This document shows positions 52,137 through 61,809 of a stretch of 61,809 nt of DNA, piece after piece. A program made the translations under genes and the position numbers. The stretch's first letter is position 1. Each line of letters opens with the position of its first letter. Origin of the DNA: Egibacteraceae bacterium (GTDB taxonomy: Bacteria; Actinomycetota; Nitriliruptoria; Euzebyales; Egibacteraceae); contig JAUJMS010000006.1 of the NCBI GenBank assembly GCA_030446745.1, positions 85,927 to 147,735 of the forward strand. Reading direction: 5' to 3'. Below the pieces are notes generated by a model, which was given only the letters and a program-made list of their open reading frames with translations, searched no databases and was not told where the DNA came from.

Positions 52137-53603
52137 CGCTGATCAACGAATCCGAGAGCACCCGACCACCGTGGCCCACGCTGGCTCACCGCATGGGAGC
52201 CCACCGACGAGTTGGTACGCAGCCGCGCGCCAGGTCGACGTGGTCGCGCGTGTCGACCCGGGTCAGCCACCGCGCGTGTGAAAAACCCCGCCCTCTTGCC
52301 TCAAGGGCCGCGAAATCGGGGCGACACGATCGAATACGGTGGTCTGTGGAGGCGCCGTGCGACGTGCCTGGCGGAACGTGGGCTGGGACCGCAACCGTTC
52401 GTCTACATCCGGCCATAGACGGTTGCCGCGTCGAGCGGCGTCAGTCTGGCGTTCAACACCGACGCCGACAGGCGCTCGGATCGCGCGCTCGATGTGCACG
52501 TGGATCAGAACGACGGGACGCCATACGCGGAGATGTACGACCCCAACACCGGACGTATCATCGGCTACGCGCGGGTTTCACACCCAAAGCCTCGCGCACT
52601 TCGCCTCGAGTTCCCGCGCCGGCTCCTCGGCAAGCAAGTCCAGGCGTACGCGTGGGCTGGTACCTCGTTGTACTTTGATGGCGACGTGAGCCGGCGCGCC
52701 GACTGCGGGAAGCCGATCGGCGACATCGTGGTGGGATGCCGCGACGATTTCCCAGACATCGGCAGCACGCCCGGCGGGGCGGCACACGCTGGGTTGATTC
52801 CGCGTCGTACGCGACGGTCGCCACCAGATGCCCGCGCGGAGTCGGCCGCTGTCGCCCGTGGCAGGCGCGCCCCGTGGTGGCGGGCGCCAGGGCGCCGTCG
52901 TAGGCGCGCGCCCACGCGCGCCAGCGTCGAGCGCAGCCGGTAGGCGACGCCGGGAAGGGTGAGCACCGAATTCGTAGCAGGTCGCCCAACGTCGCGCGAT
53001 CGCCGACAGCGCGTCGGGCCCGGCGCGGACGCCAGCAGCACGTGTGCCGGCAGCTCGCGGCGATGCGGTGTCGTAGGCGACGGGACAAAGCAGCGTCGTG
53101 GTGCTCGTGCCGACAGAGGTGTCAGTCGTGCCAGGGACGTCAGCGTCTGCCCCGTCCCGATCCGCTCGCACGACGTCCGCGCCGGTCGCGGCGTTCCGTA
53201 GGCGCTGCGACTCGTAGCGTCCGCTGCGAACGCGGCGTTCTGGTGTTCGATGCGGACGCGGGTGCCGCAGGCGACAGCCCGAGCGCCTTCCGCAGCGCGA
53301 ACCACTACGCGGCCCGCCGCGTCGATCGGTTTCCATCCCAGGACAATACCATCGCGATGGCATCGTGCTGGCACCGTCCAGCGCGTAGGTGAATGGGCCG
53401 GCGTCGAGTGGGCGCGCGGTGCGGGTCGCCACCATCGAACGTCTCGCAGCGGTCGGCGTCGCTGGAGACGACGCAGCCGCCGACGGTGTGGGCGGCGGCC
53501 GGCAGCGCCGACAGCACGACGACGGCGGCGACAACGGGGGGCGAGCGCGCATGGCGGTGTCTTCGCCGCCGGCGGCGTTGCGCCTGCGTTCGCGCCGGTT
53601 CTC
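52137..53603. other. Mosaic of coding fragments without an intact gene
   Basis: No intact gene. Plus-strand 52419-52766 encodes a protein-like segment (VSLAFNTDADRRSDRALDVHVDQNDG, AEMYDPNTGRIIGYARVSHP, YAWAGTSLYFDGDV, CGKPIGDIVVGCRDDFPD) resembling the C-terminal domain of secreted actinobacterial proteins, without start or N-terminal part. Minus strand from ATG 53552 opens with a signal-peptide-like MRARPP-VVAAVVVLSALPAAAHTVGGCVVSSDA once one base is added in the G6 run near 53535; further frame changes follow. The middle (52950-53300) gives nothing recognisable. Confidence 0.5.
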
Positions 53604-55852
53604 TTACGAGCCCGGCGCGAACGGGGGCTCGATGCAGCTCGGCGCTCCGTTGTTGGCCGGGTGGTTGTCGGTCAGGTACGGACCGCCGTTGCAGACGTCG
53701 GCCATCTCGCCGGTGCGCAGGAAGTGGGCCTCCTGCCAGCCGGCGGCGGGTTCGCTGCGCGGGTGGCCGTGCGGATCGCTGGCGTGGGTCGGTGGCAGGT
53801 TGCCGTTGGGCGGCGTCGCGTTGCCGCTGTCCCAGTACACCAGCGCCGACCCCTGGTGCGGGTAGGTGGCGGTGTCGGCGAAGTACGGGTCCATCTCCCA
53901 GTGGCGCCCCTCGGGCAGGCCGGGGTCATGATCGGGGCGCCGATGGTGCGCGCCTGGACCTCGGCGGAGACGTTGGCGACCTGGTGGTCGCTGAACGCGA
54001 CCTGCAGCATCACGTCGTGGGGCGGCGTGTTGGCGAGCGGGTCGCCGGTCATGTGGGCGGCGTAGCCGTTGGACTCGCCGCGGTCCCACAGCATCTGCAT
54101 CAGCTGGAACACCAGCTGGCGCTCCAGCGGGTCCTGGTACGCGGCGTAGAACGGCACGGCGTACGCGCCCTCCCAGTCGACGCTGCGGTTGAGCAGCGTC
54201 GAGTAGTTCATTCCGGTCACGCCGAGGATGCCGCGGGAGATGTCGGGCGAGACCGCGACGAGCGAGCCGCCCATGATCCCGCCCTGGCTGTTGCCGTCGT
54301 AGTACAGCTCGGTGCCCTGCCCGGCGTCGGTGACGAGCAGCGGCGCGCCGTTCTGCTTGAACGCGGCGTGGCTGACGAGGCCGTCCGGGTGGACCATCGC
54401 CCGGCCGAACACCATCCAGTTCAGGAAGCCCTGCTGGGCGCGGTCCGGCAGCGACGGGAAGTTCGAGACGTCGGCGATGATCGCGAGCACCGTCGGCAGG
54501 TCGGTGGTCGACATCCCCCACCAGTCCAGCGCGCAGCCGGCGAAGCCGAAGCGCCGCGGCCACTTCACGTCGCCGATCTGGCTGCGGGTCCCCAGCAGCC
54601 CGTGGCCGTACAACGTCCCGTACGACGCGCCGCGGTCCAGCGGCACGTCGCAGGTGAACGGGACCTGCAGCGTCGGCTCGACCGGGTTCTGGTCGGGCAG
54701 GGTGTCGGCGTCGGGGCCGTCGAAGAACCGCGAGCCGGGGACGGGCACGTCGTACGGGAGCTGGTTGCCGCGGACGTGGCCCTCGGTCTGCTGGACGCGG
54801 TCCATGTAGTTCGGCACGGTCACCCGGCCGTCGATGCGGCGGACACGCTGGACGTGCTCGACGCCGCGCGAGTCGGTCCAGCGGTCCTCGCGCTCGGCGG
54901 TCTTGTCGACGACGAACGTCGGCGCGCGACCCTGCACCGTGCGGTCGGCAAGGTTGGGGTCACCGAGCACGCGGCCGAACACGTCGTCGCGGATGTGCAG
55001 GATCCGTTCCGACAGGTTGCGCTCGCTGGCGACGGTGAAGTCCCAGGCCAGGTACAGGTTCTTGCGACCGATCCCCGCCCGCTTGAGCGTGGCGAAGATG
55101 TCGTTCATGTGCGCGGCGCGGGCGTCGGTCGCCTTGCCGTCGCGGTAGGCGGCGAAGGTCGTACCGGCGGCGATCTTGTCGCTGCGAGCGTCCTTGAGGT
55201 TGCGCATCGCGACGATGTAGCGGGTGCCCTCGTCGTAGTTGCGGGCCGGCCGCAGGATCACCGCGCGGCGGTCGTCGGGCGTCTCGGGGTGGGTGTCCAG
55301 CTCCGACCAGAACAGGTGGCGCTCGAGCGTCTCGGCGTTGAGGATCACGATCGGGGCGTCCTTGCGCTGGTACAGCCCGATGTCCGCGAGATGGTCGCGG
55401 TGGTCGAAGTAGCCGGGCTCGTTCACGCCGACGGCGCTGTGCGGCCGGTCGTCGGTCTCCCACGTCTTGTGCAGGTCGAGCCCGGGCACGTAGGTCAGCA
55501 CCGCCTGTCCGGGCGAGAAGCCGTCGTTGCGGTTCCACTCCGTCGGGTCGACCGGCTTGCCCTCACCGCCGAGCTCGCCCGCCGTCGCGTCGGTGCCGTT
55601 GCGCGGCATCGCCGTCGGCGCGAACTGCACCCGACGCCCGGTGGCCGTCGTGGGGTCCGCCACGGTGAACCGGTCGTTGGGGAACGGCAGCAGGCACAGG
55701 GCGGGGTCGAGCGGGTCGCAGCCCATCGCCTCCTGCACCGGTGCCGGCACGACGTCGGGGTTGGCGGTGGGCACGGGGTCCGCGCTGACGCCCGTCACGG
55801 GCAGCAGCAGGGCCAGCGCGGTCAACCCGGCCATGAGGCGGCGTGCGGACAC
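53604..55852 (-). pseudogene. Secreted alpha/beta-hydrolase-fold protein (apparent single-base frameshift)
   Basis: From GTG 55852 (GGAGAAC upstream): signal peptide ARRLMAGLTALALLLPVTGVSA, then about 640 residues in one frame. Recognisable parts: CDPLDPALCLLPFPNDRFTVADPTTATGRRVQF, DLHKTWETDDRPHSAV, YIVAMRNLKDA, YGHGLLGTRSQIGDV, DWWGMSTTDL, and the nucleophile elbow YYDGNSQGGIMGG. The frame is lost near 53920 (CCGGGG run); one restored base gives GLPEGRHWEMDPYFADTATYPHQGSALVYWDSG, ending at 53604 (about 749 aa). It is a large secreted esterase- or lipase-like protein with unknown substrate. Last in the run of minus-strand genes from 58416. Confidence 0.8.
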
Positions 55853-56017
55853 GGTGTTCTCCAGGGTCAGACGTCGGCAGGCGTTGTGACGAACGTTCGA
55901 CGTCGCGCCGTCTTCGTCCTCCCGGACGGCAGCAGGCGTCAAAGTGTGGAACGCACCACAACGCCGGGCGACTCGGGTTGGGTGTCGTCCAGCGCCCGCG
56001 CCGCTGCGCCGCGACGG

Positions 56018-57299
56018 TTACCGCTTCGGCTCGAGCCGCGACAGCCCCTCGGTCAGCGACAGGACGTACAGCTCGCCGTCCTCGTCCTCCCCCAGCGAGG
56101 TCATCGCCGGAACCTCCACGCCGAGCTCGCGCTCGGCCACGACCTTGCGCCCTCGGCGCACGAGGGCACGCAGTGTTCCGTCGCAGAAGTCGCTGTACAC
56201 GTACGCGCCACGCAGGTCGGGGATCGCGGTGCCGCGGTAGACGTAACCGCCGATCACCGCGCAGCGGTCGGTGTGGGCGTAGGTGTGCAGCGGGGCGACG
56301 ACGTCGTCGGGCGGTGTCCCCTGCAACGGCGAGGTGCCTTCGAGGAAGGGCCATCCGAAGTTCGCGCCGGCAGCCTTGCGCGGTGGCACGCGGTCGATCT
56401 CCTCGACGACGTAGCGGCCCACGTCCCCGATCCACAGGTCACCGTTGTCACGGTCGAACGAGAAGCGCCAGGGGTTGCGCAGCCCGTACGCATAGATCTC
56501 GGGCCGCGCGGCCTTGCGTCCGGCGAACGGGTTGTCGGGCGGGATGGCATAGCGCTTGCCGCGTTGCGGGTCGATCCGCACGATCTTGCCCAGCAGCGTG
56601 TCGAGTCGCTGGCTGGTCTCGGGCGGGACGTCGGACGGTCCACCGTCACCGAGGCCGAGGTAGAGCATCCCGTCCGGCCCGAAGGCGACCTGCCCGCCCT
56701 TGTGGACGTTGCTTTCAGGCTGTTTGGCGAACAAGACACGACGCCGCGACTGGCGGTCGATCGCGAGCCCGTCCATCTTGAACTCGTCGAGGTAGCTGTG
56801 CTCGTCGCCCTCGCCGATGTAGTAGACGTACAACCGCCCGCCGTCGGGAGAAGTCCAGCCCGAGCATTCCCTGCTCGTGGCCGGCGTCGGTCCGCTTGGC
56901 GAGGTTGAGCAGTAGCCGGGTCTCGCCGTCGCGCACGACCTTGATCCGCCCGTCGCGCTCCGTCACGTAGATGCCGTCGTCGCCCTGGCGTGTGGCCATC
57001 GCGGTGGCGTCGTCGGCTTCGCGAGGCGAGGCGCGTCAGGCGCACGTCGACCCGCTTGAGCCGGGGGTCTGACGGCAGCGGTGGCGAGGACGGGGACGGC
57101 GGCGCGGAGGGCGACGGGGACGGGGGCGACGGCGACGGCGACGGCGACGGGGCGCTGTCGTCGGCCGCGACCGTCCGCTGCGGCACCTCGGTCGGAGCTG
57201 CGGCCTGCTCGGGCCGTCCTGCCGTACAGGCGGCGAGCGCCAGCGCCGCGAGGGCGAGGCACGCGACGACGCGGTGCGGGACAGCATGGCCTTGTCCAT
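56018..57299 (-). pseudogene. Sorbosone/glucose-dehydrogenase-like lipoprotein (three apparent frameshifts)
   Basis: A start at ATG 57299 (or 57287) leads, after one added base near 57270, into a lipoprotein signal with lipobox LAAC, then a Ser/Pro repeat linker (SPSPSPSPPSPSPS). Further single-base losses near 57020 and 56847 separate ATRQGDDGIYVTERDGRIKVV-RDGE / HEQGMLGLDFS and the long C-terminal frame. That frame contains GGQVAFGPDGMLYLGLGDGG, KIVRIDP, EIYAYGLRNPWRFSFDRDNGDLWIGDVG and NFGWPFLEG, all signature blades of the soluble aldose sugar dehydrogenase/GDH-B family, PQQ-dependent in studied members. Restored length about 427 aa. Confidence 0.82.
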
Positions 57300-57321
57300 T
57301 GTCGGCCGGGGCTCGATTCGG

Positions 57322-58416
57322 TCAGTCGCGTTCGGCGAGCAGCGGGGTGGAACGCAGCCGCACGGCCTCGTCCTCGTCGCTGACGTAGAAGAACTGTCCG
57401 TCGCGGTCGGCGGCGATCCCCTCGATGCGGGGATAGGCGGGAAACTCCTCGACGACTCGTGCGGGCAGCGGCCCGCCGGCGTCGCGCCGCAGTTGCGTCT
57501 CGAAGTGCGTCGACACGGTGTCACCGCCCTCGGGGTAGTCCTCGCGGATGACACTACCCTTGCCGGCGCTGTCCAGGTCCCCGGTGACGACGTGCACCGC
57601 GTCGCCGACCACGCACAAGTCGCGCACGCCGGCAAGCGTGCCGCCGCGCCCCACCGCGTCGACGGTCCACACCTCGGTCACCTGCGGCCAGCGGGGCGGA
57701 TCCTCGAACAGCCCGGCGCAGCCGTCGAGCTGGACGAGCAGCGGGCGCCCGGCGGCCGTCACGGGGAAGCGTAGGCCGAGCAGGAGCGCCCCGTCGGCGG
57801 TGAACTCGGCCCCTTCGACGTTGATCGTCCAGTCGTCGCCGTGGACCAGCCCCTCCGCCGGGGTGCCGGCGAGCTGCGCGACGGTCGCGTCGATGAACCC
57901 ACGCTTGGTCGCAGGGCGCATCTCGAGCAGCGTGACGCCGCGCGCGCGCAACGCGTCGTTGACCAGGCGATGGATGCGAAACCCGGTGTTGACGACGGTC
58001 AGGTCGACGCAGGGGCGGTCGTCCGCGCCGGGCACCACGTCGGCCTCGCGAAAGCGGGCCACCCACTGCTCACGCTCGCGGATCGGCCCCTGCTTGCCGC
58101 CGTGGTGCGACCCGAACACGTACACCCAGCCGTCCCAGCGCGCGAGCGCCTCCGCGTCCTGGGCCGGCCCCGCGTCGTCGGAGCGCGTGGCGCTCAGCTG
58201 GGCGATTCCCCAGCCGTCGGCCAACGGCCCGCCGGCCCGGTGGCCGACCAGGCCGACGCAGTCCGCGGCGTCGACCTCGTCGAGCACCGTCCAGAACGCG
58301 CGGTCCCAGCCGTAGTGGGCGAGCAGCTCGGCGTCGTCGACCGCCAGCAGGCCCGACGCCTCGTTCGGTCGCAGGTCCAGGTCGGCGAGATGCTCGCCAC
58401 CGTCGTGTGCCGTCAC
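57322..58416 (-). CDS. DUF3616-like beta-propeller protein
   Basis: 364 aa, GTG start at 58416, no signal peptide. Beta-rich with repeated Gly-Asp turns: LRPNEASGLLAVDDAELLAHYGW, DGWVYVFGSHHGGKQGPIRERE, the central WTINVEGAEFTADGALLLGLRFPVTAAGRPLLVQLDG and RIEGIAADRDGQFFYVSDEDEAVRLR near the end. The NVEGAEF...LLLGLR block is like DUF3616/phytase-like propellers. Molecular function unknown. It lies 22 bp from the sugar-dehydrogenase gene on the same strand, so the two are probably co-transcribed. Divergent from the esterase at 58673. Confidence 0.65.
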   Translation of the reverse strand: MTAHDGGEHLADLDLRPNEASGLLAVDDAELLAHYGWDRAFWTVLDEVDAADCVGLVGHRAGGPLADGWGIAQLSATRSDDAGPAQDAEALARWDGWVYVFGSHHGGKQGPIREREQWVARFREADVVPGADDRPCVDLTVVNTGFRIHRLVNDALRARGVTLLEMRPATKRGFIDATVAQLAGTPAEGLVHGDDWTINVEGAEFTADGALLLGLRFPVTAAGRPLLVQLDGCAGLFEDPPRWPQVTEVWTVDAVGRGGTLAGVRDLCVVGDAVHVVTGDLDSAGKGSVIREDYPEGGDTVSTHFETQLRRDAGGPLPARVVEEFPAYPRIEGIAADRDGQFFYVSDEDEAVRLRSTPLLAERD

Positions 58417-58672
58417 GGGGACCTCAGTTCGCTTCCGGGGCGGCGGTCGCCGCCGCGCGCGATCGGCGTGTGGCGTCGCCGGTCTCGGTCATCCGATGCG
58501 CCACGGTGGGTTCCTTCCGTCGGGTTCGGCGGCATGGTCGTACCACGTTTTCGGCGCGACCTCGCCCGATATCGCCCACAGCATGCGTTCTGCACGAGCG
58601 GGAGGAATCCCGTCGTTCGCGGCGAACAATGTGGCCAACGTCCCGTCCCTCCCGGTTCCGAGGAGTGAGTCG

Positions 58673-60673
58673 ATGCCCCGTGCGCACCGCCGCCTGGCCG
58701 CGCTGCTCGCCGCCGTGGCCGCCGCCCCGCTGCTGAGCAGCGCGCCGGTCACACCCGCGGCGGCCACCGCGCCGGACGCCTCCCCCCGCTGTGACCGCCG
58801 CTCGTGGGTGGCCGGGTCGGTGGACCTGTGCGACGGCGCGCTGATCTACCGCGACTACGTCTACGACGACTACGGCGCCGACGACCCGCTGGTGCCGTCG
58901 CAGAGCCGCAGCACGACCGGCAGCCTGGCGCGCCCCGCCGGCGACGCGCGCTACCCGACCGGTGCGGAGAACACCGCCGACCTCGTCGACCTCACGCTGA
59001 AGGTCGTGGGGGATCGGCTGCAGGCCACCTTCGAGGTCGGCGCCCTGTACGAGCCCGACTCCACGGTCGCCGCGCTGGCGATCGACACCGACGACGACCG
59101 CACCACCGGCGGCGGCGCGTGGAAGCGGCTCGGCGTGTCCAGCGACGGCTGGGACGTGCTCGCCACGTTCGACCGCGGCGACCCGCGGACGAACCTCATC
59201 ACCGGCAGCATCCCGCTGCCGGCCGGCCGCCGCTGGCGCGTCCAGGCGGTCACCGCGCAGGCCGACGGCACGGTCATGAACGTCGCGTTCCGCGGCACCC
59301 GGGAGCGCACCGTCGTGGGCAGCTGGTTCGAGGACAAGCAGGCCGCGGCGCTGGCCGACGGCGACATCTCGGCGTTCGGCCTGCGCGTCCGCGTGGCCGA
59401 CCTGCGGGCGGGCGTCACCCGCCGTGCCCGGCTGACGTCTGGGTACCACTCGCGGGTCTACACCTCGCGCTACACCCTGCGCGACGGCGAGGGGATGAGC
59501 TACCGGCCCGAGTACGGCCGCCACGGCAACACCGGCAACGTGTGCGAGCAGGCGTTCCACTTCTTCGGCAAGTACCAGCCGTACGGCATCTACGTGCCGG
59601 ACCAGCGCGGCCCGCACGGGGTGCAGCTCGCGTTGCACGGCTGCAACGCCAACCACTCGAGCTTGGTCGACCAACCCGGCATGCAGCAGCAGTTCGGCGA
59701 GGACCTCAACCGCCTCGTCGTCGTGCCGCTCGGCCGAGGTCCGATCGGCTTCTACTCCGACATCTCCGAGCGTGACGTGCTCGACGTGCTCGCCGACGTC
59801 CGCCGCAGCTACCGCGTCGACGGCGACAAGGTGTTCTCGGGCGGCTACTCGATGGGCGGGTACGGCGCCTACCGCTTCGCGATGCTGTATCCCCACCGGT
59901 TCGCTGGGATGGCCAACTGGGTCGGGTTCACCGGCGACTGCACGAACCTGCCCAAGGTGCGCCGCGTCGGCGACTGCGCCTCCGGTGCCATCGGCAACGT
60001 CATCGACTTCGTCGGCAACCTGCGCCACGTCCCCAGCGCGCTGCTCTACGCGGGCGGCGACGAGCTGGTCCACGCCAGCAGCGCCCAGGCGATGGCGCAG
60101 GAGTTCCGTGACCACGAGGTGCCCTACGAGTTCTTCTTCCACCCCGCCGCCGAGCACCTGACGTTCGCGCTGCTCGACGACTGGAAGAAGGAAGCGGCGT
60201 ACACCGACGGGCTCGAGCGGGTCCGGCGGCCGCGCCGGGTCACCTACCGGACCGACCCGTCGCTGGCTGCGCCGCAGTTCGGCATCCGCCACGACCGCGC
60301 GTCCTGGGTGCGCGCGATCCGCGGCCGCGACGAGGGCTACGTCGACGTCGACGCCGTGAGCGGCGGCTGCGGTAACGCGACGCCGACCTACACCACGGGG
60401 GTGGACGCGGGTGTCGGTCCGGCGGCGCTGCCGTGGGTGTCGGACTACCGCACCGCCACCGGGGCGCAGGTCCGTTCACCGGCGAACACGCTGCGCGCGA
60501 CCCTCGGCAACGTCGACTCCCTGCGGATCGACGTCGCGCAGGCGTGCCTGTCGCCGCAGCCCGTGCGCTACCGCATCGTCACGGACGGACCCACGACGAT
60601 CCGCCTGTCGGACGGCCGCCGGCTCCATTTCCCCAAGGCCGGCACCTTCACGGGGGTCCTTCGCCGCGCGTAG
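58673..60673 (+). CDS. Secreted esterase / PHB-depolymerase-like alpha/beta hydrolase
   Basis: 666 aa from ATG 58673 behind GAGGAG. Signal peptide about 1-35. An N-terminal beta-domain (about 40-270; DLVDLTLKVVGDRLQATFEVGAL) resembles carbohydrate-binding or pre-hydrolase domains of exported enzymes. The hydrolase part begins at PYGIYVPDQRGPHGVQLALHGCNANHSS (oxyanion region). Triad: Ser393 in GGYSMGG, Asp463 in GGDELVH, His495 in AAEHLTF. This matches the esterase/depolymerase group acting outside the cell. A beta-rich C-terminal domain (about 560-666) ends in FPKAGTFTGVLRRA. Confidence 0.88.
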   Translation: MPRAHRRLAALLAAVAAAPLLSSAPVTPAAATAPDASPRCDRRSWVAGSVDLCDGALIYRDYVYDDYGADDPLVPSQSRSTTGSLARPAGDARYPTGAENTADLVDLTLKVVGDRLQATFEVGALYEPDSTVAALAIDTDDDRTTGGGAWKRLGVSSDGWDVLATFDRGDPRTNLITGSIPLPAGRRWRVQAVTAQADGTVMNVAFRGTRERTVVGSWFEDKQAAALADGDISAFGLRVRVADLRAGVTRRARLTSGYHSRVYTSRYTLRDGEGMSYRPEYGRHGNTGNVCEQAFHFFGKYQPYGIYVPDQRGPHGVQLALHGCNANHSSLVDQPGMQQQFGEDLNRLVVVPLGRGPIGFYSDISERDVLDVLADVRRSYRVDGDKVFSGGYSMGGYGAYRFAMLYPHRFAGMANWVGFTGDCTNLPKVRRVGDCASGAIGNVIDFVGNLRHVPSALLYAGGDELVHASSAQAMAQEFRDHEVPYEFFFHPAAEHLTFALLDDWKKEAAYTDGLERVRRPRRVTYRTDPSLAAPQFGIRHDRASWVRAIRGRDEGYVDVDAVSGGCGNATPTYTTGVDAGVGPAALPWVSDYRTATGAQVRSPANTLRATLGNVDSLRIDVAQACLSPQPVRYRIVTDGPTTIRLSDGRRLHFPKAGTFTGVLRRA

Positions 60674-60691
60674 GGCGCCTGGTGCGCGCCC

Positions 60692-60728
60692 GGGCCTTGT
60701 CGCCGGCGTTGCGCTTTCGGTGCCGTCG
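60692..60728 (+). repeat. 37-nt motif shared with the rpf leader
   Basis: Matches the reverse complement of 31036-31072 at 36 of 37 positions (the exception is G at 60702 against A). Core: GGGCCTTGTC, CCGGCGTTGCGC, TTTCGGTGCCGTCG. Here the right arm of the inverted repeat seen at the rpf locus is not preserved. It lies 18 bp after the esterase stop, before a convergent nucleotidyltransferase, so no gene is immediately downstream on this strand. The rest of the spacer to 60876 holds nothing recognised. Confidence 0.65.
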
Positions 60729-60876
60729 GGCCAGGGTTTCCTCGCCCCACGCCGGCGGATCCGGCCTTGGTCGGGGCGGACGTCGTCGACCTGCCAGCTG
60801 GCGTCGAGCCAGGCGCGGGCCTGACACCGAACTCCCACGACAGGATCTAGACGGAGTCGTCAGTCTGCTGCCCAGG

Positions 60877-61674
60877 TCATCGGCTGGGTTCCTGCAGAGC
60901 CTGCTGCAGTGTGGTCAGCACCCACGAGCCGAAGTCATTCAAAAACTCCCGTAGTTCATCGCGGTCGACCGGGGCGTTCGGTCGCAACACAGCCCACGCG
61001 GCGGCCCGCTGGAGCTGACGCGCCCGCTCCGGATAAGCCGCGGCCAGCGCCGACGCCGCGCGGCTACGGTCAGTCGTCCAGTCGCCGCTGCGCAACGACA
61101 CGATCCCGGCCGCCGTCAGGAGAAGCTTGCGCGCCGCTGACCGTGCCAGCGTTGCCGGGTCACCGTTGCTGTCGTTGGCGAACCGCGCCGCGTCCAGCAA
61201 TGGAGCGGTATCTGCCGTCAGTCCCACGATCAGCGCCGCAGAGGGACGACATCTTGGCAAGCTGCGCGTCATGTCATCGCCAGCGACACAGATGCAGTAG
61301 TGCCGTATGAAGCAGCGCGAAGCCAACCCGTCGGTTGTCTCCGCCAAAACCTCCCCGAGGCTGGCCGTCGCGACGCTCACCTCGCGGACGATCTGGCTGT
61401 ACCGCCGCGACAACTGCTGGCTTACAACCCGTGCGGCTTCACGATCGGGCGCAACGCTCAGGACGGCCAACAGGTCGACGTCGCTTTGTCCGATGCGGGC
61501 GGTGCCGCACGTAGTGCTGCCGTACACGTACAGGCTGTGCAGATCCGGCAGAGCGTCGCTGCAAACAGCGACGGCGTCATCGACGATTGCGGCAAAGGGC
61601 GGCATCAGATTGGACGCGTGTGCGCCGGTGGTGATAAAGCCGTTCTCGTCTAGGCCTTCCCGCGGATCAGCCAC
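60877..61674 (-). CDS. Nucleotidyltransferase-domain protein
   Basis: 265 aa from GTG 61674, chosen because GGAGGG lies 4-9 nt upstream and the family-like N-terminus (LDENGFITTGAHASN) begins there; the frame stays open to the window edge. The nucleotidyltransferase signature is YVYGSTTCGTARIGQSDVDLLAVL (GS...DxD) at about 68-90, giving the metal-binding aspartates. A helical C-terminal domain (about 160-265) follows, as in aminoglycoside-adenylyltransferase-like enzymes. Composition is less GC-rich than the neighbours, suggesting recent acquisition. The substrate (antibiotic, nucleic acid or protein) cannot be told. Confidence 0.78.
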   Translation of the reverse strand: MADPREGLDENGFITTGAHASNLMPPFAAIVDDAVAVCSDALPDLHSLYVYGSTTCGTARIGQSDVDLLAVLSVAPDREAARVVSQQLSRRYSQIVREVSVATASLGEVLAETTDGLASRCFIRHYCICVAGDDMTRSLPRCRPSAALIVGLTADTAPLLDAARFANDSNGDPATLARSAARKLLLTAAGIVSLRSGDWTTDRSRAASALAAAYPERARQLQRAAAWAVLRPNAPVDRDELREFLNDFGSWVLTTLQQALQEPSR

Positions 61675-61809
61675 AGACCCTCCATGACGTGGGACCAAGA
61701 CCGACGCCGCGACACCGTCCGCAAGGCCGGCGTCAGCGGCGTCACCTGCCGTCCAGGCGTTCGTCGCGCACTTGAACGATGTCGGGTACAGCGGTGCTCC
61801 TCGCACCGT

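Noticed and set aside
53393-56908. Very long plus-strand open frame (1171 codons) opposite the hydrolase and sugar-dehydrogenase genes.
   Set aside because: Same antisense effect; composition is Arg/Val/Gly/His-rich without any motif, while the minus strand has recognisable families.

Overview
This is a very GC-rich stretch (roughly 70% or more by eye) with many GTG starts and tightly packed 4-bp stop/start overlaps. It looks like an Actinomycetota chromosome. The left third carries the set of genes that in mycobacteria lies close to the replication origin: crgA, a DUF881 protein, a class E sortase, pabA/trpG, pknB, pbpA, rodA/ftsW, pstP, fhaB, fhaA and a tRNA-Leu. The short, archaeal/eukaryotic-type prolyl-tRNA synthetase and the single PASTA kinase (no pknA) point to a deep actinobacterial lineage such as Nitriliruptoria/Euzebyales. 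That placement is an inference, not a proof.

Layout. 0-5.9 kb: a secreted RTX-like protein, two DHA3-type MFS exporters, an acetyl-CoA acetyltransferase and a small zinc-ribbon-like membrane protein. 6-20.4 kb: the growth and division cluster (crgA, DUF881, sortase E, a small membrane protein, YihY/BrkB, a long-chain acyl-CoA ligase with a histone-H1-like N-terminal tail, pabA, a universal-stress-like protein, pknB-pbpA-ftsW-pstP-fhaB-fhaA, tRNA-Leu). In it PknB/PstP and the FHA proteins would control peptidoglycan polymerisation by PbpA and FtsW/RodA. 20.5-25.9 kb: a DUF4191 protein and a four-gene glycan operon (GH-A hydrolase-like, glycosyltransferase, UDP-galactopyranose-mutase-like flavoprotein, sulfotransferase). 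26-31 kb: a secreted LVIVD-repeat protein (broken), a prodomain-like secreted protein, proS and an Rpf-like LysM transglycosylase. 31-34.9 kb: TetR, a 51-aa secreted peptide, larB-larC, DUF4446 and a remnant of pheA. 34.9-51.3 kb: mostly exported proteins (M23, M14, S1 and S15 peptidases, unknowns) plus serS, an ATP-grasp ligase, DUF2071 and a glutathionyl-hydroquinone-reductase-like enzyme. 51.3-52.1 kb: a DUF433/DUF5615 toxin-antitoxin-like pair. 52.1-53.6 kb: a mosaic of coding fragments. 53.6-61.7 kb: a secreted alpha/beta hydrolase, a sorbosone/glucose-dehydrogenase-like lipoprotein, a DUF3616-like protein, a secreted esterase and a nucleotidyltransferase.

The sequence has a striking quality feature. 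At least eight otherwise good genes, including the normally essential ftsW/rodA, are split by single-base frameshifts. In most cases restoring one G or C, usually in a short G/C run, recovers a complete family-like protein. This looks like systematic homopolymer undercalling rather than real decay, and the affected genes are annotated here as single disrupted units. Separately, several short spacers hold isolated fragments of unrelated genes (pheA ACT domain, subtilase, AAA ATPase N-terminus, beta-propeller, secreted C-terminal domain). These look like true remnants or assembly joins. No insertion sequence, prophage or CRISPR array was seen.
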